Notes: generated by a model from the letters alone, not told the origin. A DNA stretch of 17,768 nt from an uncultured Lachnospiraceae bacterium (GCA_902803155.1 CADCOU010000094.1:1-17768), one strand, 5' to 3'. Shown: positions 6,241 through 14,045, numbered from the stretch's first letter. Program-made: numbers and translations.

Positions 6241-7617
6241 ATGAATGTGAGTGAAGACATCGGCCGCAGGTTTACCCGGATCTCGGAACAGATCCTGACT
6301 GCGAGCCGCAATGAACTGTATATGGATCAGCACTATCTGGCGCTTGCACTCGGCGGACTGGAGTATGCGGTGACGACAGAGCTGGAAGGGATCGGTACGG
6401 ACGGAGCGCATCTTGTGGTGCATCCGAAGATTCTGGCAGACCTGTATGAGAAGAACCGTCTCCTGGTGAACCGGATCTTTCTGCACCAGGTATATCACTG
6501 CCTGTTCCGGCATATCTTCAAGCGGATACGCCCCCAGACAGAGATGTGGATGCTCGCATGCGATATCGCGGTGGAGCTGCTGATTGACAGTCAGGACAAC
6601 CGTTCGACCAGAACGCCCAGAAACCGGTTCCGCGAGAACGTGCGGGAGGAACTGTCCGGGCAGCTGACGGTACTGAATGCGGAGGGCATCTATCATGTGC
6701 TGACCGGAAGTGAGATATCTCCCGCCAGGCGCCTCAGGCTGCAGCAGGAATTCTGCATAGATGACCACAGCCTGTGGCCTGCGTGGAGACTGGATGAGAA
6801 ACATCCCAATCTTCCGCCGAGGAGCGTGATCCTGAAGAAAAAATGGGATGATATCTCCGGGAAGACCCAGACCGATATGGAGTCATTCTCGACGGAGGCC
6901 TCTCACGGCGGCGGGGATCTTCTGGAGGAGACCAGGGTGGAGAACCGCGAGCGGTATGAATACCGTTCCTTTCTGAGGAAGTTTGCCGCGATCCGGGAAG
7001 AGATGCATATCGACACGGATTCCTGGGACAGCATCCTCTATACACTGGGACTTCAGATGTATGGGAACATGCCGCTCATCGAGCCGCTCGAGTCGAGGGA
7101 AGTAAAAAAGATCGATGAATTTGTGATCGTGATCGATACGTCCATGTCGGTATCAGGCGCTCTGGTGCACAGTTTTCTGGAACAGACATACCGGGTGCTC
7201 AGTGAGTCGGAAAGCTTTCTGCATAAGGTCCATATCCGGATCCTGCAGTGCGATGAGCAGGTCCTGTCTGACGAGAAGATCACATCCCGGGAGGAACTGG
7301 AATCATATATGGAACATTTCCGCCTGTTCGGAGAGGGGGGTACGGACTTCCGCCCGGCGTTTGCCTATGTGGAGCAGCTGATCCGGGAGGGACAGTTCCA
7401 GGATCTCAGGGGACTTCTCTATTTCACGGACGGAAAAGGGATCTATCCGAAGAAGAAGCCGCCGTACGAAACGGCGTTCATTTTCTGCGAGGAGAGCTGC
7501 GACGTCAGCCAGGTTCCTCCATGGGCGATCCGGCTGATCCTTCCGCGGGAGGATCTGGAGGCGGACGCGAAAGAACTGAAGGATGCACGGTTTATCTGGA
7601 CGGATGAGCAGCTGTGA
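6241..7617 (+). CDS. DUF2201-type protein: metallopeptidase-like N domain plus VWA-like domain
   Basis: This 458-residue protein has the build of the DUF2201 family. The N-terminal domain (about 1-280) resembles a putative zinc peptidase, but the expected HExxH reads H82-Q-V-Y-H86, with H91 and a CDIAVE segment (D108) downstream, so the catalytic Glu is replaced by Gln. The C-terminal VWA-like domain (about 293-458) keeps a full metal-ion site: D299-T-S-M-S303, T368 in GGTDF, and D397 in FTDG. VWA partners of MoxR ATPases bind substrates or cofactors through this site. It starts 14 bases after the LRR gene with no visible Shine-Dalgarno sequence, so translation is likely coupled. It overlaps or abuts the ATPase gene. 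The family is recognised with good confidence; its role is not known. Confidence 0.82.
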   Translation: MNVSEDIGRRFTRISEQILTASRNELYMDQHYLALALGGLEYAVTTELEGIGTDGAHLVVHPKILADLYEKNRLLVNRIFLHQVYHCLFRHIFKRIRPQTEMWMLACDIAVELLIDSQDNRSTRTPRNRFRENVREELSGQLTVLNAEGIYHVLTGSEISPARRLRLQQEFCIDDHSLWPAWRLDEKHPNLPPRSVILKKKWDDISGKTQTDMESFSTEASHGGGDLLEETRVENRERYEYRSFLRKFAAIREEMHIDTDSWDSILYTLGLQMYGNMPLIEPLESREVKKIDEFVIVIDTSMSVSGALVHSFLEQTYRVLSESESFLHKVHIRILQCDEQVLSDEKITSREELESYMEHFRLFGEGGTDFRPAFAYVEQLIREGQFQDLRGLLYFTDGKGIYPKKKPPYETAFIFCEESCDVSQVPPWAIRLILPREDLEADAKELKDARFIWTDEQL

Positions 7618-7648
7618 GTAAGCAGCACAGGAGAACAGATCCGGAAAA

Positions 7649-7655
7649 GGAAGGA
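7649..7655 (+). promoter_or_regulatory. Ribosome binding site deciding the ATPase start
   Basis: GGAAGGA lies six bases before the ATG at 7662. An in-frame GTG at 7614, which overlaps the upstream stop codon, would add 16 mostly polar residues and has no such site. Confidence 0.8.
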
Positions 7656-7661
7656 CAGAGT

Positions 7662-9194
7662 ATGAATATCAGACGCGCGAAGCAGGAGATCATGAACACG
7701 ATCGCCGCCTATCTGGAGAAAGACGAGTTCGGTGACTACAGGATACCGGAGATCAGGCAGCGCCCGGTACTGCTCATGGGGCCTCCCGGGATCGGCAAGA
7801 CGCAGATCATGGAACAGATCGCCGGAGAATGCGATATTGCCCTTGTCGCGTATACGATCACACACCACACCAGGCAGAGTGCGGTCGGACTGCCCTTTAT
7901 CACGGAGAAGGAGTACGGCGGGAACACATACCAGGTGACGGAGTATACGATGAGCGAGATCATTGCCTCGGTCTATGACCGGATGGAGGCATCCGGGAAA
8001 ACAGAGGGGATCCTGTTCATCGACGAGATCAACTGCGTCTCGGAGACACTTGCGCCGACCATGCTCCAGTTCCTGCAGCAGAAGACTTTCGGCAACCAGA
8101 AGGTTCCGAAGGGATGGATCATCGTCTCGGCAGGCAACCCGCCGGAATACAATAAGTCGGTCCGGGAGTTCGATGTGGTTACGCTGGACCGGGTGAAGGT
8201 GATCGACGTAGAGCCTGATTTCGAAGTGTGGAAAGAGTACGCCTACGGGATCGGTCTGCACAATGCGGTGATCTCCTATCTGGACATCCACAGGGAGAAT
8301 TTCTTCCGCTGCGAGACGACCGTGGACGGGAAGCGGTTTGCCACGGCGAGAGGATGGGAAGACCTGTCGGAGATCCTGTACGCGTATGAGGCGCTCGGAA
8401 AGAAAGTCGATACGGACGTGACCGTTCAGTATATCCAGTATCCGAAGATCGCGCAGGACTTCACCAATTACCTGGAACTGTACTACAAGTACCGGAAGGA
8501 CTATCAGGTGGATAGTATCCTGTCCGGCACGATCCCCGAAGGGACTCTGGGCAAACTCCGCTACGCGCCGTTTGACGAGCGCCTGCAGATCGTGTCGCTT
8601 CTCCTGTCCAGACTCGGCGGACGCTTCCGTGCGGTGAAAGCGAAAGATACGGAAACCGGACATATCTATGGATTCATAAAGGAATACGGCTTTGAACTGC
8701 AGAACGGTCCGGAAGAGGAGAGCGGAGCGCTGTATGAGAAGCATCTGGACGACCTGAAATCCCGGGTTCAGAAGCGTGTCGACGCCGGGCAGAATGAGAA
8801 GGAGCTGAAAGAGGAATACCGCGGAGTCTTCCGTACCCTGGAAGACTGGATGCCTCAGGTTAAGAGTGCAGACGGAGAAGTGTGGGAGATGCTGAAAGAG
8901 AGATTCTCTTCCGTGCGCGCGGAGCTGGAAGCAGAGGCAGAGCAGACGTCAGATACTCTGGAACATGCATTTGACTTCATGGAAGCTGCCTTCGGGGAGA
9001 GCCAGGAAATGGTCTTCTTTATTACGGAACTGTCTGCAAACGCCAATGCCATGTGGTTCATCGGCGAATATGAATGCCCGCGCTATTACCGCTACAACAA
9101 AGCCCTGCTCTTTGAGGACAGGAGCGCTGAGATCAGGAAGCAGCTGGGTGAGATCCGCGGCGGGATGGCCGGGGAGAATCATTATATTCCCTGA
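7662..9194 (+). CDS. MoxR-like AAA+ ATPase
   Basis: This 510-residue protein has an N-terminal AAA+ module of MoxR/dynein-related type. Walker A is G40-PPGIGK-T47, Walker B is LFID121-E122 in ILFIDEINCV, and sensor 1 follows in IIVSAGNPPEYN. The TLDRVKVIDVEPDFEVWKEYA segment is the typical link to the lid domain. The C-terminal half (about 260-510) is helical and charged (for example EKHLDDLKSRVQKRVDAGQNEKELKEEY), without an enzymatic motif I recognise. Such ATPases form hexameric rings that work with VWA proteins to remodel or mature target complexes. Here the VWA partner is encoded directly upstream. The 3' end overlaps the convergent murI gene by 13 bases, and no terminator is visible. Confidence 0.9.
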   Translation: MNIRRAKQEIMNTIAAYLEKDEFGDYRIPEIRQRPVLLMGPPGIGKTQIMEQIAGECDIALVAYTITHHTRQSAVGLPFITEKEYGGNTYQVTEYTMSEIIASVYDRMEASGKTEGILFIDEINCVSETLAPTMLQFLQQKTFGNQKVPKGWIIVSAGNPPEYNKSVREFDVVTLDRVKVIDVEPDFEVWKEYAYGIGLHNAVISYLDIHRENFFRCETTVDGKRFATARGWEDLSEILYAYEALGKKVDTDVTVQYIQYPKIAQDFTNYLELYYKYRKDYQVDSILSGTIPEGTLGKLRYAPFDERLQIVSLLLSRLGGRFRAVKAKDTETGHIYGFIKEYGFELQNGPEEESGALYEKHLDDLKSRVQKRVDAGQNEKELKEEYRGVFRTLEDWMPQVKSADGEVWEMLKERFSSVRAELEAEAEQTSDTLEHAFDFMEAAFGESQEMVFFITELSANANAMWFIGEYECPRYYRYNKALLFEDRSAEIRKQLGEIRGGMAGENHYIP

Positions 9195-9955
9195 AGCAGC
9201 ATCCTGCAGAGTTCGGTCTTCTCAGGGATACTCTCGTCGAAGACAACGCTGCCATGTTCCTTCCGGTCTGTCAGGAGATCCTCCGCGGCAAGGCGGCGCT
9301 GCAGCTCCCTGGCGGTTCCCTGCCCGCCGTCAAAGATCCGTACGGAATCGCCTGCGATCTTCCGGATCAGCGGCCGGACAAATGGGTAATGCGTACAGCC
9401 CAGAACGATCGCGTCAACCTCGCGATCTCTCAGATAAGGCTCCAGCAGTTCCCGGAGATAGCTGTCCACCTGCGGGGTATCAAGGCAGCCTCTTTCCACA
9501 AATTCCATAAGCCCCGGACAGCCGAGCGGGATCACGTCCGCCCTGTCGCTGTAATGGCCGAGAAGTTCATGGAATTTGGCGGCGCTTACGGTCAGAGGAG
9601 TAGCCATGACGATCACAGTCGGATGATCGGACATGAGGGCAGCCGGCTTCAGCGCCGGTTCGATTCCGATGACCGGCATATCCGTGTAAACAGCCCGGAG
9701 AGATGCTATGGCAGCGCTGGTAGCAGTATTGCAGGCGATGACCAGAGCTTTGATGCCCTGCTTCCGGAAACGCTCTGCATGAGCCATAGTGAGCGAACGT
9801 ATCTCTTCGACGCTCTTTGTTCCGTAGGGAGCGTTGGCGGAATCCCCGAAGTACAGATAGTTCTCCCGGGGCATCAGGGCGACGGCTTCCCGCAGGACGC
9901 TGATCCCGCCCACCCCGGAATCAAAAAAAGCAATCGGAAGGTTTCTTTTATCCAT
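9182..9955 (-). CDS. murI: Glutamate racemase
   Basis: This 257-residue enzyme interconverts L- and D-glutamate in the cytoplasm, feeding D-glutamate into peptidoglycan synthesis. The two catalytic cysteines are C75 (ACNTATS) and C187 (LGCTHYP), and the N terminus has FFDSGVGG with D12. The YFGDSANAPYG segment is also typical. The start at 9955 has a modest GAGG about ten bases upstream. It lies 27 bases after the YigZ-family gene on the same strand and is probably co-transcribed with it. Its last 13 bases overlap the end of the convergent ATPase gene. A wall-synthesis penicillin-binding protein gene is close by. Confidence 0.96.
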   Translation of the reverse strand: MDKRNLPIAFFDSGVGGISVLREAVALMPRENYLYFGDSANAPYGTKSVEEIRSLTMAHAERFRKQGIKALVIACNTATSAAIASLRAVYTDMPVIGIEPALKPAALMSDHPTVIVMATPLTVSAAKFHELLGHYSDRADVIPLGCPGLMEFVERGCLDTPQVDSYLRELLEPYLRDREVDAIVLGCTHYPFVRPLIRKIAGDSVRIFDGGQGTARELQRRLAAEDLLTDRKEHGSVVFDESIPEKTELCRMLLQGI

Positions 9956-9982
9956 TTATCAGCTGCCTCGTAATCTGCGGTA

Positions 9983-10633
9983 TTACATGATGTCGTCAAG
10001 AAGGACAGGTTTGTCCCCGTCCAGGGCATACCGCACGGCGTCTTCTGCGACGAACAGAGCCTTCGCATTGGTCTTTTCCGTGATCTCCGTCCTGAAAGCT
10101 CCGGCAGTGTCAGCCGGCACCATAGTCTCGATCTCCACCACGTCCGTATAAGATATGTCGGTTGTCGGAAGATGTCTCTGTCCGAGAACATACTGGATCC
10201 TGCCGATCCCGTTGTAGTCGGTCCGGATCCGGAGACGGAACCCTTCAATGCACTCGGAAACCGTACAGGCTTTCAGACCTTCCTGCACGGCGCAGGAATA
10301 CGCGCGCACCAGACCGCCGGTTCCGAGGAGGACGCCTCCGAAATACCGCGTCACCACCGCGCAAACATTGGTCAGTTCAGCGCCTGTGAGCACATTCAGC
10401 ATGGGCCTTCCGGCAGTGCCTGCCGGCTCCCCGTCATCGCTGCAGCGGCTGAATTCTCCGCGCTCCCCGATGATCATGGCAGAGCAGTTGTGCCGCGCGT
10501 CCCAGTACTGCTTCCGGAGCGAAGCGATCATGTCATTCGCCTCTTCCGGCGAGCGGACGGGGGAAACGGTCGCGATGAACCGCGATTTCTTTTCTGTGAT
10601 TTCGGCGCTTCCGCCTCTCAGTAATATCTTCAT
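9983..10633 (-). CDS. YigZ/IMPACT-family protein (UPF0029)
   Basis: This 216-residue protein matches the YigZ family: an N-terminal IMPACT/UPF0029 domain (about 1-125, with KKSRFIATVSPV, ARHNCSAM, SDDGEPAGTAGRPML, and VVTRYFGGVLLGTGGLVRAY) and a smaller C-terminal DUF1949-type ferredoxin-like domain. In eukaryotes IMPACT affects translation through Gcn1/Gcn2; the bacterial function is not established. The start at 10633 gives the family's usual MKILL opening; an in-frame TTG at 10672 would add 13 unlikely residues. There is no clear Shine-Dalgarno sequence. It probably leads an operon with murI and is divergent from the penicillin-binding protein gene. Confidence 0.9.
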   Translation of the reverse strand: MKILLRGGSAEITEKKSRFIATVSPVRSPEEANDMIASLRKQYWDARHNCSAMIIGERGEFSRCSDDGEPAGTAGRPMLNVLTGAELTNVCAVVTRYFGGVLLGTGGLVRAYSCAVQEGLKACTVSECIEGFRLRIRTDYNGIGRIQYVLGQRHLPTTDISYTDVVEIETMVPADTAGAFRTEITEKTNAKALFVAEDAVRYALDGDKPVLLDDIM

Positions 10634-10643
10634 GTTTACAAAA

Positions 10644-10672
10644 ACTTTAAGGAATACACAAGCAGGTTCCAA
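10644..10672 (-). promoter_or_regulatory. Candidate promoter for the yigZ-type/murI operon
   Basis: On the minus strand TTGGAA (10672-10667), 17 bases, and TAAAGT (10649-10644) match the housekeeping consensus in eight of twelve positions with ideal spacing. Transcription would start only a few bases before the ATG at 10633, which fits the absence of a ribosome binding site there. Confidence 0.35.
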
Positions 10673-10678
10673 CGTTAT

Positions 10679-10693
10679 GGTTATACAATAACC
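10679..10693. promoter_or_regulatory. 15-bp perfect inverted repeat in the divergent gap, possible operator
   Basis: GGTTAT and ATAACC arms surround ACA. The repeat covers TACAAT (10684-10689), which could be the -10 element of the penicillin-binding protein gene. A regulator binding here would affect that promoter; its identity cannot be read from the sequence. Confidence 0.35.
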
Positions 10694-10730
10694 GTGATGT
10701 GACAGTCAACTCAGCCCATGGAACCGGATC

Positions 10731-13352
10731 ATGTACGACTATACCAGATACGGAATTGAAAAAAAGATGCGTCCGCACACAGGACGGAAGGTTGCCCGGA
10801 AGATCATCTCTTCGATTCTGAAGATCCTGCTTCTGGTCTTTCTGGTTGTCCTGATCGGCGTCGGGATCTACGCCTATACGCATGTGTCGGGCATCATTAA
10901 GCGTGCCCCGGACATATCCGGTATGACGCTCGCTCCGACGGAAGCCGCCACCTACATATATGACCAGAACGGGAAACGGGTGCAGAAACTGACGCTGCCC
11001 CAGGCAAACAGGGACCTGGTAAAACTCTCCGAGGTTCCGGCTGATCTGCAGCATGCGGTGGTCGCGATCGAGGATGAGCGTTTCTATGTGCATCACGGGA
11101 TCGATCCGAGAGGGATTCTCAGGGCCGCTTTTGAAGGCCTGACGACGGGTTCATTTTCACAGGGTGCCAGCACCATCACGCAGCAGCTCCTGAAGAACAG
11201 TGTGTTCCCGGACTGGATGGCGGAATCGACATTCGAGCAGAGACTTGAGAGGAAGCTGCAGGAACAGTACCTTGCCCTGAAACTTGAGAAGACCATGAGT
11301 AAGGACAAGATCCTGGAAAACTATCTCAATATGATCAATCTCGGCGCTGGCTGCTACGGTGTGCAGGCCGCCGCATACCGGTATTTCGGCAAGTCCGTCA
11401 CGGACCTGACGCTTTCGGAGGATGCGGTGATCGCGGGGATCACGCAGAATCCGACGGCATATAATCCCATTGTGTATCCGGAAAAAAATGAGAAGCGCAG
11501 GAAGATGGTCCTGGATGCCATGCTGCGGCAGGGCTATATCACGGAGGCGCAGTATGACGAAGCGCTTGCGGATGACGTATATGAGCGCATACAGAACAAT
11601 GAGCTCACGGTGGATACGTCCGGTTCGATCTATACATTTTATCAGGACGCGCTGATCGCCCAGGTCATGAAAGATCTGCAGAACGAACTGGCTTACACCT
11701 ATCAGCAGGCTTACGAGGCAGTTTACTCCGGCGGCCTTCGCATTTATTCCGCACAGGACGACGAAGTCCAGAAGATCTGCGATGAGGAGTTCGAGAATCC
11801 GTCCAACTTCCCGTCCGGGACACAGGTCGGTATCGACTATGCGCTCAGTGTCCAGGACGCGGACAAGATCGTGACGGACTATGGCAACAATGATCTGAAA
11901 GCCTGGGAGCGGAAACGGTCGGATGCCTCTTTCAACCTGATGTACCCGTCGGCGGAAGAAGCGAAGGCAAGCGCCGCGGCCTTCCGTGAATCCGTAGTGA
12001 AGGAGGGCGATACGGTTCTCGGCGAGAGGGTTACGGTCACGCCGCAGCCACAGGCATCCTGTGTGGTGATCGACCAGTCTTCCGGCCTGGTTAAGGCACT
12101 GGTCGGCGGCAGGGGACAGAAGGAGGCGAGCCTGACGCTGAACCGCGGATCCTACACAATGCGTCAGCCCGGCTCCACCTTCAAGATCCTGACTGCGTAT
12201 GCTCCGGCGATCGACCGGAAAGAACTGACGCTTGCGTCGACTGTTGTGGACGAACCGTATGAGTATGAATTCGGCATCCCGGTCAAAAATGCCGGAGGAA
12301 ACTATCTGGGCGAGATCACGGTGCGCGACGCGATCGTACGGTCTGTCAATGTGGCAGCGGTGAAGGTGCTGACGCAGCTGACACCGAAGGTCGGCTATGA
12401 ATACGCACAGAAATTCGGGATCACAACGCTGACGGACCGCCTGGAAACCGACGCAGGCATCCTGACGGATGTGGGCCAGACTCTGGCTCTCGGAGGGATA
12501 ACCCATGGTGTAACAAATCTGGAACTGACCGGTGCCTATGCAGCCATCGCGAATATGGGTCATTATATTGAGCCGAAATTCTATACGGAAGTGATCGACC
12601 AGAGCGGAAATGTCCTTCTTGATCATAAGGATCCGAAGAGCCGCACCGTGATCGGCGAGGGTACGGCGCAGGTCCTTACCAGTGCGATGGAAGGGGTCAT
12701 AGACGATGAAAACGGCACTGCCCACGGGATGATCAGCCTGGGAGAGATGCCTGCCGCAGGAAAGACGGGAACCACCTCCGACTGGAGGGACAGCTGGTTC
12801 GTCGGATACACACCGTACTATACATGCGGGATCTGGGCCGGATATGACAACAATGACAAACTGCCGGATGAAGACCGGTATCATACATACAGTAAGATCC
12901 TCTGGAACTCGATCATGAACCGGCTGCATGCGGGAAAAACGCTCCGGACATTCCGGACCTCAGGCAGTGCCGTAAAGGTACGGATCTGCAGAGCGAGCCG
13001 GCTTGCCGCTGCGCCGAACTGTCCGGACGCGTATGAAGAAACCTTCGTGCAGGGAACACAGCCGCAGTATACATGCAGCCTGCATGGGAACGGTGCTTCT
13101 GTAAACGGGCAGAGTGCGCTTCCTCCATCTGACGGACCGGCGATCACAATCTATAACACAGACCAGAATACGTCTGCCGCGTCTTCGCCTGAACAAAGCG
13201 CAGGAGCAATACCGGAAGCGTCTCCCGATCCGCCGCAGCAGGCAGCTGAAGAGATCCCGGATGCATATGAGGACATGGGCCGGGCGGATGACGGGATACC
13301 GGATCTGGAAATAACCACACAGGACTCTGCTGTGATTACGATCTTTAACTGA
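10731..13352 (+). CDS. Class A penicillin-binding protein (PBP1a type, bifunctional transglycosylase/transpeptidase)
   Basis: This 873-residue enzyme polymerises and cross-links peptidoglycan outside the membrane. A short basic cytoplasmic tail is followed by one membrane segment (about 29-50). The GT51 domain has E114-D-E116-RFYVHHG and the QGASTITQQLLKN motif. The transpeptidase domain has all three motifs: S482-TFK485, S538-V-N540, and K678-T-G680. After it comes a cysteine pattern seen in clostridial homologues (C753, C764, C782, with LAA..NCP and GTQP), then about 85 acidic, Pro/Ser/Ala-rich residues probably lying in the wall. This tail carries ITIYN (805-809) and ends with ITIFN. The start at 10731 has only a weak site. 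It is divergent from the yigZ-type/murI operon. Confidence 0.95.
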   Translation: MYDYTRYGIEKKMRPHTGRKVARKIISSILKILLLVFLVVLIGVGIYAYTHVSGIIKRAPDISGMTLAPTEAATYIYDQNGKRVQKLTLPQANRDLVKLSEVPADLQHAVVAIEDERFYVHHGIDPRGILRAAFEGLTTGSFSQGASTITQQLLKNSVFPDWMAESTFEQRLERKLQEQYLALKLEKTMSKDKILENYLNMINLGAGCYGVQAAAYRYFGKSVTDLTLSEDAVIAGITQNPTAYNPIVYPEKNEKRRKMVLDAMLRQGYITEAQYDEALADDVYERIQNNELTVDTSGSIYTFYQDALIAQVMKDLQNELAYTYQQAYEAVYSGGLRIYSAQDDEVQKICDEEFENPSNFPSGTQVGIDYALSVQDADKIVTDYGNNDLKAWERKRSDASFNLMYPSAEEAKASAAAFRESVVKEGDTVLGERVTVTPQPQASCVVIDQSSGLVKALVGGRGQKEASLTLNRGSYTMRQPGSTFKILTAYAPAIDRKELTLASTVVDEPYEYEFGIPVKNAGGNYLGEITVRDAIVRSVNVAAVKVLTQLTPKVGYEYAQKFGITTLTDRLETDAGILTDVGQTLALGGITHGVTNLELTGAYAAIANMGHYIEPKFYTEVIDQSGNVLLDHKDPKSRTVIGEGTAQVLTSAMEGVIDDENGTAHGMISLGEMPAAGKTGTTSDWRDSWFVGYTPYYTCGIWAGYDNNDKLPDEDRYHTYSKILWNSIMNRLHAGKTLRTFRTSGSAVKVRICRASRLAAAPNCPDAYEETFVQGTQPQYTCSLHGNGASVNGQSALPPSDGPAITIYNTDQNTSAASSPEQSAGAIPEASPDPPQQAAEEIPDAYEDMGRADDGIPDLEITTQDSAVITIFN

Positions 13353-13384
13353 GGCACAGCGGGAACTGTTCCTGAAGAATGAAA

Positions 13385-13420
13385 AAGCACCATGCAGAAC
13401 GGAACTGCTGCATGGTGCTT
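13385..13420. terminator. Hairpin terminator between the PBP and small membrane protein genes
   Basis: AAGCACCATGCAG (13385-13397) pairs perfectly over 13 bases with 13408-13420 around a ten-base loop. On the minus strand a T-run follows (complement of the A-run at 13382-13386), so it is a good terminator for the minus-strand gene. On the plus strand only CTGTATGTCT follows, so it is weaker for the penicillin-binding protein gene. Confidence 0.85.
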
Positions 13421-13455
13421 CTGTATGTCTCCGCCCGGATTCTGTATAAACCGTA

Positions 13456-13947
13456 TTATTTACCGGACTTCTTCGTTGTCTTTGTCTCGGATGCAGCAGG
13501 AGTGCTGTTCTTCCTGCTGAAGACCTGATACCATTTCTTTTTCTGAGGCGGTGTTTCGAGCTTTCCGCGGATCGCCTTGACATCCATGATGTAGATACCG
13601 CTGATGGTTGCCTTGACTTCCTTGCTGACAGGAATCAGCGGATAGACCTTCTGATCGGCCACCAGTGTCATGATCCTGCCCTGCACCCGTGCCTTGACGA
13701 TCGGCATCTTCGAACGGCGCATCAGCTTCGGGGTCTGGTCGATCACGACCTGCGGGAGACCTGATTTTTTCAGCGGAAGCATCTTCTTGTCTATGACAAA
13801 AATCTGGACTGTCTGTTTGGTGGCTTCCATCTGGGCCTGTGACTCTTCCTGCCTCTTCTGGAGTTTCTTTCCCCAGAAATACAGGACGATCAGGACGACG
13901 ATCAGGACAGCCAGGATAATGAGAAGCGTAATCGTTACTGGTGACAT
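13456..13947 (-). CDS. Conserved-looking small membrane-anchored protein, function unknown
   Basis: I do not recognise this 163-residue protein. It begins with a strong hydrophobic segment (about residues 5-25, ITLLIILAVLIVVLIVLYF), then WGKKLQKRQEESQAQ, a short coiled stretch. The rest (about 45-130) is a compact basic domain rich in beta-type residues (TVQIFVIDKKMLPLKKSGLP, IVKARVQGRIMTLVADQKVYPL, KATISGIYIMDV). The Lys-rich tail ends KTTKKSGK. The positive charge after the membrane segment suggests that the C-terminal domain faces the cytoplasm. The start is firm: GGAGGG lies seven bases before the ATG. Its neighbours are envelope genes (class A PBP and exported foldases). It has its own promoter and terminator, so it is a single-gene unit. 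Confidence 0.8.
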   Translation of the reverse strand: MSPVTITLLIILAVLIVVLIVLYFWGKKLQKRQEESQAQMEATKQTVQIFVIDKKMLPLKKSGLPQVVIDQTPKLMRRSKMPIVKARVQGRIMTLVADQKVYPLIPVSKEVKATISGIYIMDVKAIRGKLETPPQKKKWYQVFSRKNSTPAASETKTTKKSGK

Positions 13948-14001
13948 GTTGATTCCCTCCGATATAATATCCTGATACCGCTGCCTGCGGCATACGACGG
14001 A

Positions 14002-14030
14002 ATTTTACCATTTTCTGTACGAAAGCGCAA
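14002..14030 (-). promoter_or_regulatory. Promoter candidate for the small membrane protein gene
   Basis: On the minus strand TTGCGC (14030-14025), 17 bases, and TAAAAT (14007-14002) with the extended element TGG just before. The -35 is poor, but the extended -10 is good. The transcript would start near 13995 with a leader of about 50 bases. Confidence 0.5.
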
Positions 14031-14045
14031 GAAGTATGGTACAAT
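14016..14045 (+). promoter_or_regulatory. Extended -10 promoter candidate for the lipoprotein trigger factor gene
   Basis: TGGTACAAT ends at 14045 (TACAAT at 14040-14045 with TGG just before). The -35 region is poor. Transcription would start near 14052, giving a leader of about 47 bases before the ATG at 14099. It overlaps the -35 region of the divergent minus-strand promoter. Confidence 0.5.

Noticed and set aside
7443..8744. Minus-strand open frame of 433 codons under the ATPase gene
   Set aside because: The plus strand has intact Walker motifs here; the minus-strand translation shows no domain and comes from the codon bias of the real gene.
9209..9955. Plus-strand open frame across murI
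   Set aside because: Antisense to a clear glutamate racemase with both catalytic cysteines; no ribosome binding site.
11157..12929. Minus-strand open frame of 590 codons
   Set aside because: It lies wholly inside the class A penicillin-binding protein gene, whose catalytic motifs are all intact; no ribosome binding site or recognisable domain.
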